Source: Multifurca ochricompacta
Lineage: Eukaryota; Basidiomycota; Agaricomycetes; Russulales; Russulaceae
Length of the DNA stretch: 64,000 bases
Assembly: GCA_022496185.1 (NCBI GenBank)
Contig: WTXG01000060.1
Location: 121,609-185,608, forward strand
Direction: 5' to 3'
Part shown: in pieces, positions 54,043 to 64,000 of the stretch
Layout: every line of letters starts with the position of its first letter
How positions within the stretch are numbered: the first letter of the stretch is position 1
Notes under the pieces: generated by a model
The model's database searches: none
The model's input: only the letters and a program-made list of their open reading frames with translations
Told to the model about the DNA's origin: nothing
Made by a program: the position numbers and the translations under genes

Positions 54043-54834
54043 GGTCACGGTACTCACTGCGCTGGGACGATTGCGTCACGCAAATACGGCGTGGCGAAGT
54101 CTGCGAATGTTATTGCGGTCAAAGTGCTTGGATCGGACGGGATTGGGAGTAATTCTGACGTGATCTCGGGTGTTATTTTCGCTGCGGAATCTGCGGCACT
54201 GAAGGCGAAGGAGGCGGAGGAAGAGGTCAAGGCGACTGGGACGACGAAACATAAGGGATCTGTGGCGAATATGTCATTGGGTGGTGGACGATCTCGTGCT
54301 CTGGATGATGCGGTCAATGGTGCGGTTGATACTGGCCTCCATTTCGCTGTCGCGGCGGGTAACAACGATCGCGACGCGTGCTCTTACTCTCCCGCTGCCG
54401 CTGTGAAGGCGATCACGGTTGCAGCGTCTACGCTTAGTGACGAGCGTGCTTGGTTCTCTAACTATGGTCCTTGTGTTGATGTGTTTGCCCCCGGTCAGGA
54501 TATCATGTCTACTTGGATTGGATCTGATTCTGCGGAGAATATCATGTACGGGACATCCATGGCATCACCTCATGTTGCTGGTCTTCTGGCATATCACCTT
54601 TCCACCCTTCCGTCCACGAAGTTCAACCCTCTCGCTTCGTCAATCGTTCCCCCCACTGCACAATGGGCGTCGGGCTTCGTTCCTCCCTCGAAGTTGGTCC
54701 ATCCTTTCAACTTGATCGCCCCTGCGGACCTGAAAGCGGAGGTGATTAAGCACTCGAGCCGGGGATTGCTTTCGCGAGTCAGTAGGACTACACCCAACTT
54801 GTTGGTTTTTAATAATTATACTGGCTTCTTCTGA
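54043..54834 (+). pseudogene. Subtilisin-like protease, last exon (His and Ser of the triad)
   Basis: Starts GHGTHCAGTIA with the catalytic His (residue 209 of the joined frame), then VANMSLGGG, FAVAAGNN (oxyanion Asn), and YGTSMASPHVAGLLAY with the catalytic Ser (residue 379). TGA at 54832-54834. S8A, proteinase K-like. On its own it lacks a start, signal and Asp. It shows no damage besides the two insertions. Confidence 0.93.
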
Positions 54835-55605
54835 TGGGTTTGGCTTATACTATGACGGGTTTGTGGGTTTACTAGTATAGTTGTCCTGTGACTACTTTCG
54901 GTCATTTCTTGCATTAAATACCAGCCGTACATGCGGAAAATTGAGCATGATTACTACCTTTCACTCCACTTCCCATGCCACAGCGACTCTGACATGACCC
55001 ATCTCTAAATCTAGCTGTCACAGGTGGTTTAGGCTGGGCTCATGTGAGTTGTTTGTGTGCTTTGTCCTACGGCAAACCTAGGTTTAAGACGGGGATGCGT
55101 GTCTTATGAGAGAGTATATGATGTCTTATAGCTGAGTCAGTTAAGCGAGCTACCTATTTAAAGCGAGTGACTTCAATTGGTGTGGTTATTGATGTGAGAG
55201 TACGTCAAAGGGCCGTGACGACGACCAAGAGCAAAAGTATTATTAAAGCAAAGAATTAAAGAAGTGTTGCGTGCATGTAGTAAGGAGTGTACCGGCTAGG
55301 AGTGTACCGGCTATGCGGGAGCGGGACAATGGATCCGGTTGCTACCGACCCCTAGTCTCTAGGTTGTGACCACCCATGCGCACTTTCAGTTGTCAGGTTA
55401 AAGGCAATCTCGTCGAAGCAGTTCCGCATGCCAACACCACCACCACACCCCTCAGCCTCCTTCATCCGTGTGCCACTGTGAGGTATTAATCACACACGCG
55501 ATCTCAGGGTGTCCGTACCACGATGCAAACGTCGATGGGGTTCACCCCTTATTCTGCGTATTCAAGTACGCATCGCGCTGCGGTAATCATCTTTCAACCT
55601 CGGAT
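54835..55605. other. Intergenic downstream of the protease
   Basis: No gene supported. A duplicated word GGAGTGTACCGGCTA lies near 55283-55312. Confidence 0.4.
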
Positions 55606-55615
55606 TATAGCTCAC

Positions 55616-56805
55616 CCAACTCTCCCCCACCACTGACATCCCTAAAGTGGTAATATTGTCACACAACATCCTTAAAGTGGCAATCTTGTCACACGACCGT
55701 TATTTGTAATATTATTTCTTTTTAAAAAGGAAGTTATCATTAAATATTTATTTTAAAAAGGAAAGTTATCGTTGATCAACAAAAAATCATTACAAATCAG
55801 TCATGTGACATGTACTCAACGTTTTCGAACACCTTCATCTCCAAGTACACAGAGCATTCAGTCCTTCAAGAAATTCTCCAATAATCTTGATATTCTCACT
55901 CATGGCCTCTTCACAAGTCTTGTGCAGTAAGTGTAAAAGTACAAGATTATTACATCATGACTTGGAACATTTTTTTGTAGCAGAAGGAGTGTTATTGTTG
56001 CATAGGAGGGGGAGGACATTAAGCATTTTCGCTATTAGATTTTTTTTTTGAAATTGACTTTATTTGCGCTTCAAGAGCATGCCCAAATCGCGCGGCTACT
56101 ACCAGTACATAGTAACTACTGGGCGAACAATGGAATGGTGGGAGACCACAGTGTTAAACCTCTTGGTAGAGGGAAAGTAGGGGGCAAGGAGAGTGTGGGT
56201 TAAAGGAAGGGTGGTGGGGAAGTGGGAGTGTAGAGAAGAGAAGTCGAGGTGCAGAGGTGCACTTACCAGAGTCACCCAACTTCACCAACTCAGACTTAAT
56301 CTAGCTCACGAGGTCATTCCAAAGAAAAGGGCCCAGTGAAGGCCCAGATGTCCTGGACAAATGTGAGCAAGTCCTTGATGAAAGGCTTGCAAGTGAAATG
56401 GATGTGCCAGGGGGTCCAGGGCGTTGCAGGGGAGGAACTGAAGGTCAGCACAGCACGCGGCGTAGAGAGGGCATTCCAGGAGGATGTGGGGGAAGGTGGT
56501 GAGTGACGCCATCGTAAGTACACTGACAAGCAGAGATTGGTTTGGTGGAGTGAAAATGTTCCATGTGCTTGGAGATGAAGGCGTGGCTAGTACTCGAAGA
56601 CGTCGAGTACATGTCACATGACTGATTTGTAATGATTTTTTGTTGATCAACGATATCTTTCCTTTTTAAAATAAATATTTAATGATAACTTCCTTTTTAA
56701 AAAGAAATAATATTACAAATAACGGTCGTGTGACAAGATTGCCACTTTAGGGATGTTGTGTGACAATATTACCACTTTAGGGATGTCAGTGGTGGGGGAG
56801 AGTAA
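55616..56805. mobile_element. Long-inverted-repeat element
   Basis: About 200-bp arms, 55616-55830 and 56597-56805, are inverted copies starting ACTCTCCCCCACCACTGACATCC and including ATTTCTTTTTAAAAAGGAAGTTATC and GTTGATCAACAAAAAATCATTACAAATCAGTCATGTGACATGTACTC-type blocks. The middle holds unique sequence and a LINE tail. Exact ends and TSD are not resolved. No transposase. Confidence 0.7.
56040..56590 (-). mobile_element. LINE tail, third copy, inside the inverted-repeat element
   Basis: T-run at 56040-56049, then TTTATTTGCGCTTCA and TACATAGTAACTACTG as in the copy at 12479. The minus frame encodes HILLECPLYAACCADLQFLP, the same zinc-like LINE end. No clear TSD found. Confidence 0.72.
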
Positions 56806-57244
56806 GGTGACTTCTCTCGAGGTCTCACCAACCATTGATCTGTCATCTCAGTGTCTTGCAGCAGCTCTTTCTGATGAGCCATCAAGTGACACTTCTGTGG
56901 CTGCTCCTAACCCTCCAGAAGCTCTTGGAGAGTCCTAGACAACAACTTCTCGATGGAATTTAATTGAAAACATCATGTGAAAGTATCGTTTACCAGTAAA
57001 TTACCAGTAAATTATTGGCCTCGAATATTTTCCGCAACCTTAATGCACATCCCTCGTCTACCCTACCACGGAGGTGATGATGACATCTTTTTCATTCAGG
57101 TCATAAAAGCCCAAATATCAATATCTAACTGACTGCCCGGGACCTGGTAGAAGGAAGCGCCATGATTCGAGGCTGAATGTCTTCTCGCCATTGCTAGGCG
57201 CGGGGGGGGGGCAATAATATGATTCCTGTTCCTGCTTGCCGATG
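56806..57244. other. Intergenic, short coding-like remnant
   Basis: The frame 56810-56938 (VSPTIDLSSQCLAAALSDEPSSDTSVAAPNPPEALGES) looks protein-like but has no start of its own and no known domain. A G-run lies near 57201. Confidence 0.35.
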
Positions 57245-57615
57245 TGTTACAACTTACTGAAGCGCATGTTTTACTGTACGATAACCCTTATCATTTTCAT
57301 TTTCCTTTTTTTACTCTTTCGAATACTCTTCCACTTCGCGTCGTCATTGCTGGCAGCATCCTCAACGCTCTTTCTTCTACAAGATTCTGTCGTGTTCTAA
57401 CTAGGTGACGTTGTTCTCTGGGTTTCGTATAAATACGGTAGATATCTGGCTCAAAGACCCTAGTCTTGAGCTCCTTGTATCTACAAGCTTCGTTGACTCA
57501 GGAATTCCACCTCTTCCTTGCTTTTGCCTTGCTTCTTAAGCATTGTCTCACCATCTGAACTGTCAAGCTTATCTTTGACGTCGAATACTATGCAGAATGG
57601 TGAGCCACTGTAACA
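57245..57615 (+). repeat. Gypsy solo LTR (371 bp)
   Basis: TGTTACAACTT to CACTGTAACA, TSD CGATG at 57240-57244 and 57616-57620. TATAAATA near 57431 is followed about 33 nt later by TAGTCTTGAGCTC, the same position as the self-priming segment in GypA, GypB and GypD LTRs. Confidence 0.88.
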
Positions 57616-58306
57616 CGATGACTCCCTGCCGGTTCAAGATTTGACAGTACACAGTCCGGAGAACGAAGCTTGTCGCCATCTTCGGGCCTGGACGTCCTTG
57701 CTCTCTTGATCAGCCTCGTTTTTTTAACATTTGGTTTGAATTTTTATTTGAATCCATCGAGGTCATAGAAGCGAAAATTCGTGCGACATAAACTAAGGTT
57801 CCAAGCTAACGCCATAGGTCTCAATCCATGAGAGTCGTATACTGTATGGGAATACCGCAAGAGCAAATAGAGTGCGTGCGTGAAGGAAATTTCATTTGTT
57901 GGTCGTGCTTTGTGTGAACTCTTTATTTATGAGAACGAGTACATGCACATCTCTCTCTATAGCGTGGTTAGGGTAATTCTTAGATACTTGGCCACAACCT
58001 GATGAAATAATACGGCGCGTCCTCCATCTAATACTACATGTCCAGCTATCAGAGAGGAGGAGAAGCGCTCCGTGGAGATTTCCCCATTGCATAGTGTACT
58101 ACAGCTGAGGTGTGATGCGGTCCCATGGTTGACATTGCGCCTGGGTGATCTCTGGTACTTATCCTGGTCGAGGCGCTCGCTGCCTTCAATTTCACTGTAT
58201 TCGTGCTCTACTCGGCCGCGTCGAGTAAAATTGTTGCATTTCTGATGCCTTCATGATCAAACCGCAGCAGTGCCCCGTAACTGAAATTGTACGACTTAGC
58301 ACCAGG
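57616..58306. other. Intergenic
   Basis: No gene, repeat or RNA recognised. Confidence 0.4.
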
Positions 58307-58646
58307 TGTTGCGGTTGGCTAACCGTCAGCATGGATTCGAAGTCAAGTTATAATGACTAGTTCGGGTGATGAGACAAGTGCTTGACACGCAAGGCAAGCA
58401 AAGAGAGATTCTTTTGAAATTTGTGAGTCAACAAAGCCAATGTAGTTACAAGGGGCTCAAGACTGGGGTCTTGGGGCTAAGTTCATACTGTAAGAGAATA
58501 TAGTAGAATAACATGGAAAAGAGGAGAAGACGTTTGAGGGCGTTGTCTTTGGTAGGAGAGCGTAAGAGTAGAAGGGGGTCGAATGGGTGTGGAGAAGTTA
58601 TCGTACAAAAAAAGAAATGGTTATCAGTGACTAAGCAAATGTAACA
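58307..58646 (-). repeat. Gypsy solo LTR (about 340 bp)
   Basis: TGTTGCGG to ATGTAACA on the plus strand; internal GGGGCTCAAGACTGGGG corresponds to the self-priming segment in the minus sense. Flanks CCAGG and CCATA match at three of five bases only, so the TSD is uncertain. Confidence 0.7.
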
Positions 58647-58733
58647 CCATAGGTCACACCACACTTACCGACTCACGGCCCACCACCGTTCCATCCAACC
58701 CTACGTCCTACTACTACAAACTCAACCTTGAGC

Positions 58734-61700
58734 ATGGATTCTAAGTTGTCTTCGTTTCGGAAAAGGGTTTACGAATTGTTTCCTGCATCATCTAGCGGCC
58801 AGCAACCAGCTTGTAAGTATTACCCTCAAGTCTCATTCTCTCGCTTTGATTTTGATTTTGAAACTGATTCACTTGGCCTAGCTGACACCTTAAATCTGGG
58901 CTCATCGGGTCCCATCGGCGGTTATAGTGCTATTGCGGATAACGCAATTCAATTGTCTCTCGCATCCCTCAAAGAAGGGAGTGCTTTGGCGGGCAAGATC
59001 CCTTACATTGCTCCCATCGCGGGCCTCTTGCTCCAGGCGCTTACGATAAGAGATGTGAGTACCTCACTCCTCCAACCGGCGTTGAGCCGTTCATAACCTC
59101 ACCAATAGGAGGTAAAGCAATACAAGGGAGAGTGTGAGGATGTCATACAGAAGCTCATCAGAGTTGCGGGTCTCGTCATCAATGTTGGTCAGTCATGCCA
59201 AACTCATAATCTGAATGAGGGAGATCTTCCCGCTGGCCTGCGCGCCATTCTCAAGTCTCTTCAAAGGTATGTATCTCGTGATAATTACATACTTATCGTC
59301 CCCTGATTGATGAAAAGTGAGTTGGATGGGATTAAGCACGTCCTCGAAGAATGCTCCAAGGTCAGAGGCGTCAGAAGTCTGCTGTTGCGCAAGGATCTGC
59401 TAGGGAAAATCAAGAAGTATGATGCCAGGTTAGCGAATGCCCTTGAAGTCTTTCAGGTTCGTCCCGGATCTATTTTCCAAATCGTCGATCTATCACGATC
59501 ATCCATTCGTAGGCCGAACTGTTGCTGGATATTCGCTTTACTCAGATTGCCGATAGACGCGATGTATGTTCCATATCCCATGTTCAACTTGGCGGAGTCA
59601 ATTGACTTGCATTGAACAGGGTCCCCGGGCTATCCCAACTGAGATTACGATGTGGGCATTCTCCATCCGTGTTTATCCCGTGAACGTGAACGTATTCCTG
59701 ATGTTGCCCAGGTCTGTCGTGCAACCAGCGATCGCTCCGCCTCTACCACAAATATTTTTCGGACGCGACACTGAACTTGCCCACATCATTCACATCATAT
59801 TCACCAAAATTGCTTCTCGCCCAGCCAGGATTGCTATCTTGGGCCCTGGTGGATATGGAAAAACCACACTTGCCAATGCAGTCCTTGGTCATGACCGCAT
59901 TCAAGAACACTTCCGAGATGCTAGATATTTTATATCTTGTGAATCTGCCAGTTCATCCGATGCCCTCCTAATCCAGCTTGCGAAGACCCTTGGCCTCGTA
60001 ATGGGTTCCCCGGATACCCTTTGGCCTCAAGTCCAAGCCACGTTGAATTCAAAGGAGACCATCCTGTGCTTTGATAACTTTGAATCACCATGGGATCAGT
60101 CGGACGAGACAAAGCGCTCTGTTGAAGTTCTTCTATCCAGGATCACAGCTCTTCGTCGTGTAACCGTTCTTCTTACAATGCGAGGTGCAGAGCGGCCAGG
60201 CCAAACTGAATGGACACGGCCATTCTTGGAGCCTCTGGGAACCATTGATTTGAATGCTGCTAAAGAGATCTGGATTCGTATTTCTGGCCATTATGACAGC
60301 TTCTCAGAGCAACTTATCGTGGCTGTGGACTGTGTTCCTCTTGCAGTTGACCTGCTAGCCCATCTTTCTCAGGTTACCCCGCCTATGTTATTATGGGAGG
60401 AGTGGAATTCGAGACGAACAAAGCTCATCAAGAAGGGTGAAATGAACAGGCTTTCAAATATGGAATACTCAATACAGATCTCCCTAGATAGTCACCGTAT
60501 GGTGGCCAATCCACTTGCAAAGGGTCTTCTTGGGATCCTCAGCACTCTCCCTGATGGGCTTCATATTAAACAACTGAACAAATTCAAAGGGATTCTCACT
60601 GACATGGATATGATGTCATGCCTTCAAGCTCTTCAGCAATGCAGCTTGATAAATCTGATTGGAGATAGATATCAGCCTCATCCAATTATACGTCAATTTT
60701 GTAACAATCGGGGCTTTACTTCATCTACACACAAGACAGCTCTTGAAGAGTTCTACATTTCCTTGGCATCCCTTGATGTGGAGAGAGCAGCTCCGGAGGC
60801 CTATGCAGAGATGGTTCTAGAAGCAAACAATACTAAAGCCATGTTATCAGGGTTACTGAAATCAAACTCTGGCAACCAATCAAGGCTAATTAATGCTATC
60901 ATTTCCTTCACTGAATTCTGCATGAATATTGGAGACTTCTCCAGCACATTATTAGATCACACTGTCCAACTTCCTTTGGAAAACAGTGATGATGCAACAC
61001 ATTTAATTAAATGTCTTAGAGTATGGGGAAGGCTATGTTACAGTGCAGATGACATGGAAACTGCAAAGAAGAAATTTCTAGAAGCAGAAAGACAGTGTCT
61101 ATCAAGTCCAGTGGATGTTGGTGATCTCCATGGTTATATCCTGACTGATCTTGGGCTTGTTTACTTGTCCCAATTTCTATTGAATGAGGCTGAGACCACA
61201 TATAAAAAGGCATTGGAGATTTTTCAGGCCAACCAAAACATTTCTGGGCAAGGGAGTGTTCATTATGGGCTTGGAAAGATATATCTACTGCTAGGCAAGC
61301 TCATTGATGCAGAAGCCTCATACCAAAAAGCATTAGGGTTCCATATAAATGCAGGTGATATTATTGGACAGGGAAATGATCACCAGGGCCTTGGAGATAC
61401 ATACCTAAGGATGGACAAGTTAGCTGAGGCAGAGGTCTCATATAAAAAAGCATTAGAATTTCAAAAAATGGCCAATCATATTATGAATCAAGGAAATGCT
61501 CACCGTGGCCTTGGACACATTTATAGAAGGCTTAACAAGCTTGATGAGGCAGACATCTCATATCACAAGGCATTAGAACTTGACATGGCTTCCAATAACC
61601 TTTTCAATCTAGGAATTGTCCATCAAGGACTTGGAGAAACATATCTACTCATGAACAAACTAAATGGGGCTGAAGCCTCATTTCAGAAGTCATTAGAAGT

Positions 61701-61911
61701 CAAAAAGGCTGCCAATGATGTTCTTGGTCAGGGAATTGCAATGAATGGGCTAGGAAGGGTTTACATGGAGAGATCACAACTTGAGGAAGCCAAAAGCATG
61801 TTTGAGGAGGCATTGAAGCTCCATAAACAAATAAAAGCAACCACTTATGAACAGGATGACCAATTGTGCCTTGATGATGTCCTTGATCAAATGAGGAGTG
61901 CTTTGAAATAA
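58734..61911 (+). CDS. STAND/NLR-like NTPase with TPR repeats
   Basis: ATG at 58734. An N-terminal helical domain spread over several small exons (IQLSLASLKEGSALAGKIPYIAPIAGLLLQAL, EVKQYKGECEDVIQKLIRVAGLVINVG, LPAGLRAILKSLQ, ELDGIKHVLEECSK) is of the kind found before NTPase domains in mushroom NLR-like proteins. Then a large exon: IFFGRDTEL, Walker A ILGPGGYGKTTLA (near 59845), Walker B ILCFDNFESPWD, VTVLLTMRGAERPG, CVPLAVDLLAHL, and YQPHPIIRQFC (MHD-like position). It ends with six back-to-back 40-residue TPR units (61130-61860: GLGxxYLxxxKLxEAExSYxKALE), TAA at 61909-61911. Likely cytosolic; a role in non-self recognition or programmed death is inference. The intron joins near 59500-59720 are uncertain. 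Confidence 0.83.
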
Positions 61912-63232
61912 GAGTGTCTTTCATGTGAACAACACCAACCAGCTGTAAGTAATTCAAGTATATCTTATCTTAGGAGTGTCAACTGACTTGGCTTGACATA
62001 AATATGGATTGCCTTAAAGGCTGAGGTTGGATGACTGGCCATTGTTTTGTTGATATAAAATTGCTGTAGGAGTATTATTTGGTTTTGAAATCTAATTTAG
62101 CCATCACTGTTGAGCCAGTAATGGATCAGAGTTGGCTGGACTGGATCAGAGGTGACCAGTGTTGGCAGTGCAGGATAGGGCATAGCACAAGTCTGGGTAA
62201 CTCATGAGTTTTTTGAGTAGAGCTGTGGGAAAACTTGTGGGTATTGATACTTGTAGACCCAGGTGATCTGTGGGAAAATACTCATGTGGATCTGGGTATT
62301 GATTTTGGCACCCCAGGTGCCTGGGCAGGTACTTGTGGAATACCTGCACAGATATTATTATTTATTAAATTATTTTTGCCACACTTAATCCCAGTTTTAA
62401 TTATCCTCTATTTCTATTATAACCCTCATTTATTTTGTCATAAGTAAATCTTATGGTGCCATTGCTGCATGCACACCTCCCCTGGCCTGCCCACCCAAGC
62501 TGGCACCTGGGTAGACCATGACCTTGACCCCCCTCATCCCTATGGTCCCCTCCCTCTCATGTGACCCATTCACACACCACTCTTCATACTATTCCTTCTT
62601 ACCCCCCATCTAACCTTCCTCCAAGGCCCCACTTCCATCCATGCTACTCTCTGAAAAACTGACAAAGGAAGATAAACTGTGGCTCAACCAATGACCAGAC
62701 AGGCACACCTGTGCCAGCCTTCTTCATGCTCTTCCTTGGTGCCTGTGGTGCTGGCATGCTGTGCTGGACTGGGTATCAAAGCATGTGAGACATGATGATA
62801 GACCTCAGTCAACTGTGCAGTGTTATGGAGGATACCTTTGACAACTTGGATGTTGACAACAGTGGCACCTGGACACAAGACATGGAGATGAGTGGCTTTG
62901 GGTATGTACTCACCTTTCCAAAGGCTTTCAATATCACAGGACTAACATTTTGTCATTCACCTTGCAGGCATGGTGCCCCTTTCACTTGAAAGACTGAACT
63001 GGCTGACCTCCTGCAGCTCCCACATGCCTCCACTGTGCTTATTCACAATGTGGTGGCCCTCTCCAAGGTGGGCCAATGTGATAGCAAGGTGGTTGGTGCA
63101 TCTGCCTCCACCATCATGGACTCCTGGGGGAATAAACAATGGAATGGTGCTGTGGAGTGGGGGTGACATGGGCCAATGTTGAGATGTTTGGGTTGGTGCA
63201 CACCATGCACTGGATTTTGTTGACACAGGACA
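61912..63232. other. Intergenic, repeat-like
   Basis: Tandem-like GTGGGAAAA and CCCAGGTG words lie near 62220-62345. Short frames (62792-62989 and others) lack support. No gene recognised. Confidence 0.4.
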
Positions 63233-63479
63233 TGTCTGGAGATGCTTCAGGCATCTAAGTCTTGCTTAAAGCTGTAGATAGATTAGATTAGGTTCCGGAG
63301 TTTTGGACTTTTTACAATATCTTTATTACATTCTTTCTCACCTTACTCAGCTGATTAGTGATGTACTTAGTAATGTGCAGTAAGCACATGACTTCTCTTT
63401 GGCCAATGGCCTTTATCCCTCTTTGTTTATTGTCTGGCACTTGTGGACTTATTCCCAGTGCGCACAGACCATTTCCCCT
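63233..63479 (+). repeat. Diverged CopC-like LTR fragment
   Basis: TGTCTGGAGATGCTTCAGGCATC through CAGTGCGCACAGACCATTTCCCC parallels the CopC LTR, but with many differences. It is broken at 63479 by a younger CopC-family LTR. Confidence 0.72.
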
Positions 63480-63978
63480 TGTTGAACACAGAAGATGTTC
63501 GGTGATGCTTCAGGCATCAGGTGATTAGATTAGCTACTTTGTAGATTAGATTAGATACCGGAGTCTCGGACTTTTTACACTATAATTATTACTTTCTTTC
63601 TCACATTCCGCAGTAGCTGACTGATACACCAGATAACATGTGATTTCTGTAGTAGCCAATAGCTTTACTCCCTCATGTTTATTGTTGGACTTTGTCCGGC
63701 ACTTGAGGACTTATTCCCAGTGCACAGACCATCCCTTGGATAGTATATAAGGGTGTCTGTTTCGTCTCTTACACTTCAGAGTTTCTTCTACCTCTGAAGT
63801 GTAAGTCGTCCTCTCTACTATCATCACTACCTTAGACTAACTCTGTATATAGAACTTGTCTTTATAGGTGTGTAGTATAGTAATATAGAGTTTCTTCTAC
63901 CTCTGAAGTAACTTGTCTTTATAGCCTTACACGCTAACAACTTACAGTCAGTATGCTGCGCCACATGCCTGTTTCACA
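63480..63978 (+). repeat. CopC-family LTR at the window's right end
   Basis: 499 bp, about 99% like the CopC LTRs. It is followed by GGTTATGG and TGGGTGCTTTACTG, the primer-site region of CopC with a small deletion, so it is the 5' LTR of an element that continues outside. Confidence 0.92.
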
Positions 63979-64000
63979 GGTTATGGTGGGTGCTTTACTG

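Overview
The window looks like transposon-rich DNA of an agaricomycete (mushroom-type basidiomycete) fungus. Supporting signs are host genes with many short introns, a CYP-type P450, a GPI-anchored chitin deacetylase, a FunK1-type kinase, a STAND/NLR-like NTPase with TPR repeats, and stacked Ty3/gypsy, Ty1/copia, LINE, Tc1 and hAT elements. No tRNA, rRNA or CRISPR array was recognised.

Layout. 1-12296 is a nest of retrotransposons. An old minus-strand gypsy element (GypA) has been hit by a second one (GypB, cut by the window edge) and by a copia solo LTR, and that solo LTR was then hit by a nearly intact plus-strand gypsy element (GypC, 2062-9798). A 5'-truncated LINE follows. 13228-22743 is a host-gene island: P450 (minus), chitin deacetylase (minus), an 81-aa Cys-rich protein (plus, two exons) and a broken FunK1 kinase (plus). 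25642-54834 is one secreted subtilisin-like (S8, proteinase K-type) protease gene blown apart over 29 kb. A TA-flanked terminal-inverted-repeat element (25953-44482) sits in the propeptide coding region and carries the copia element CopA, which in turn carries CopC and CopB. A chromovirus-type gypsy element (GypD, 44861-54037) sits one codon before the catalytic-His motif and carries a solo LTR and a fold-back Tc1 element, which itself carries a hAT MITE. 55.6-58.6 kb holds a long-inverted-repeat element with a LINE tail and two solo LTRs. 58734-61911 is the STAND/TPR gene. The right edge holds CopC-family LTRs.

Most insertions are bounded exactly by target-site duplications (TSDs), so the order of events can be read directly. 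Four signals stand out. First, GypB and GypD share a -1 ribosomal frameshift signal between gag and pol: slippery heptamer, 5-nt spacer, and a 30-nt hairpin with compensatory changes. Second, three gypsy elements have a primer-binding site complementary to the putative 5' end of their own transcript, with covariation between elements (Tf1-like self-priming). Third, the LTR pairs of CopA and GypD differ only by transitions, all at CpG, and in-frame TGA codons in CopA, GypA and GypD often sit where related copies have Arg, which points to CpG (methylation-type) decay. Fourth, skipping both inserts leaves the subtilase open for 470 codons.
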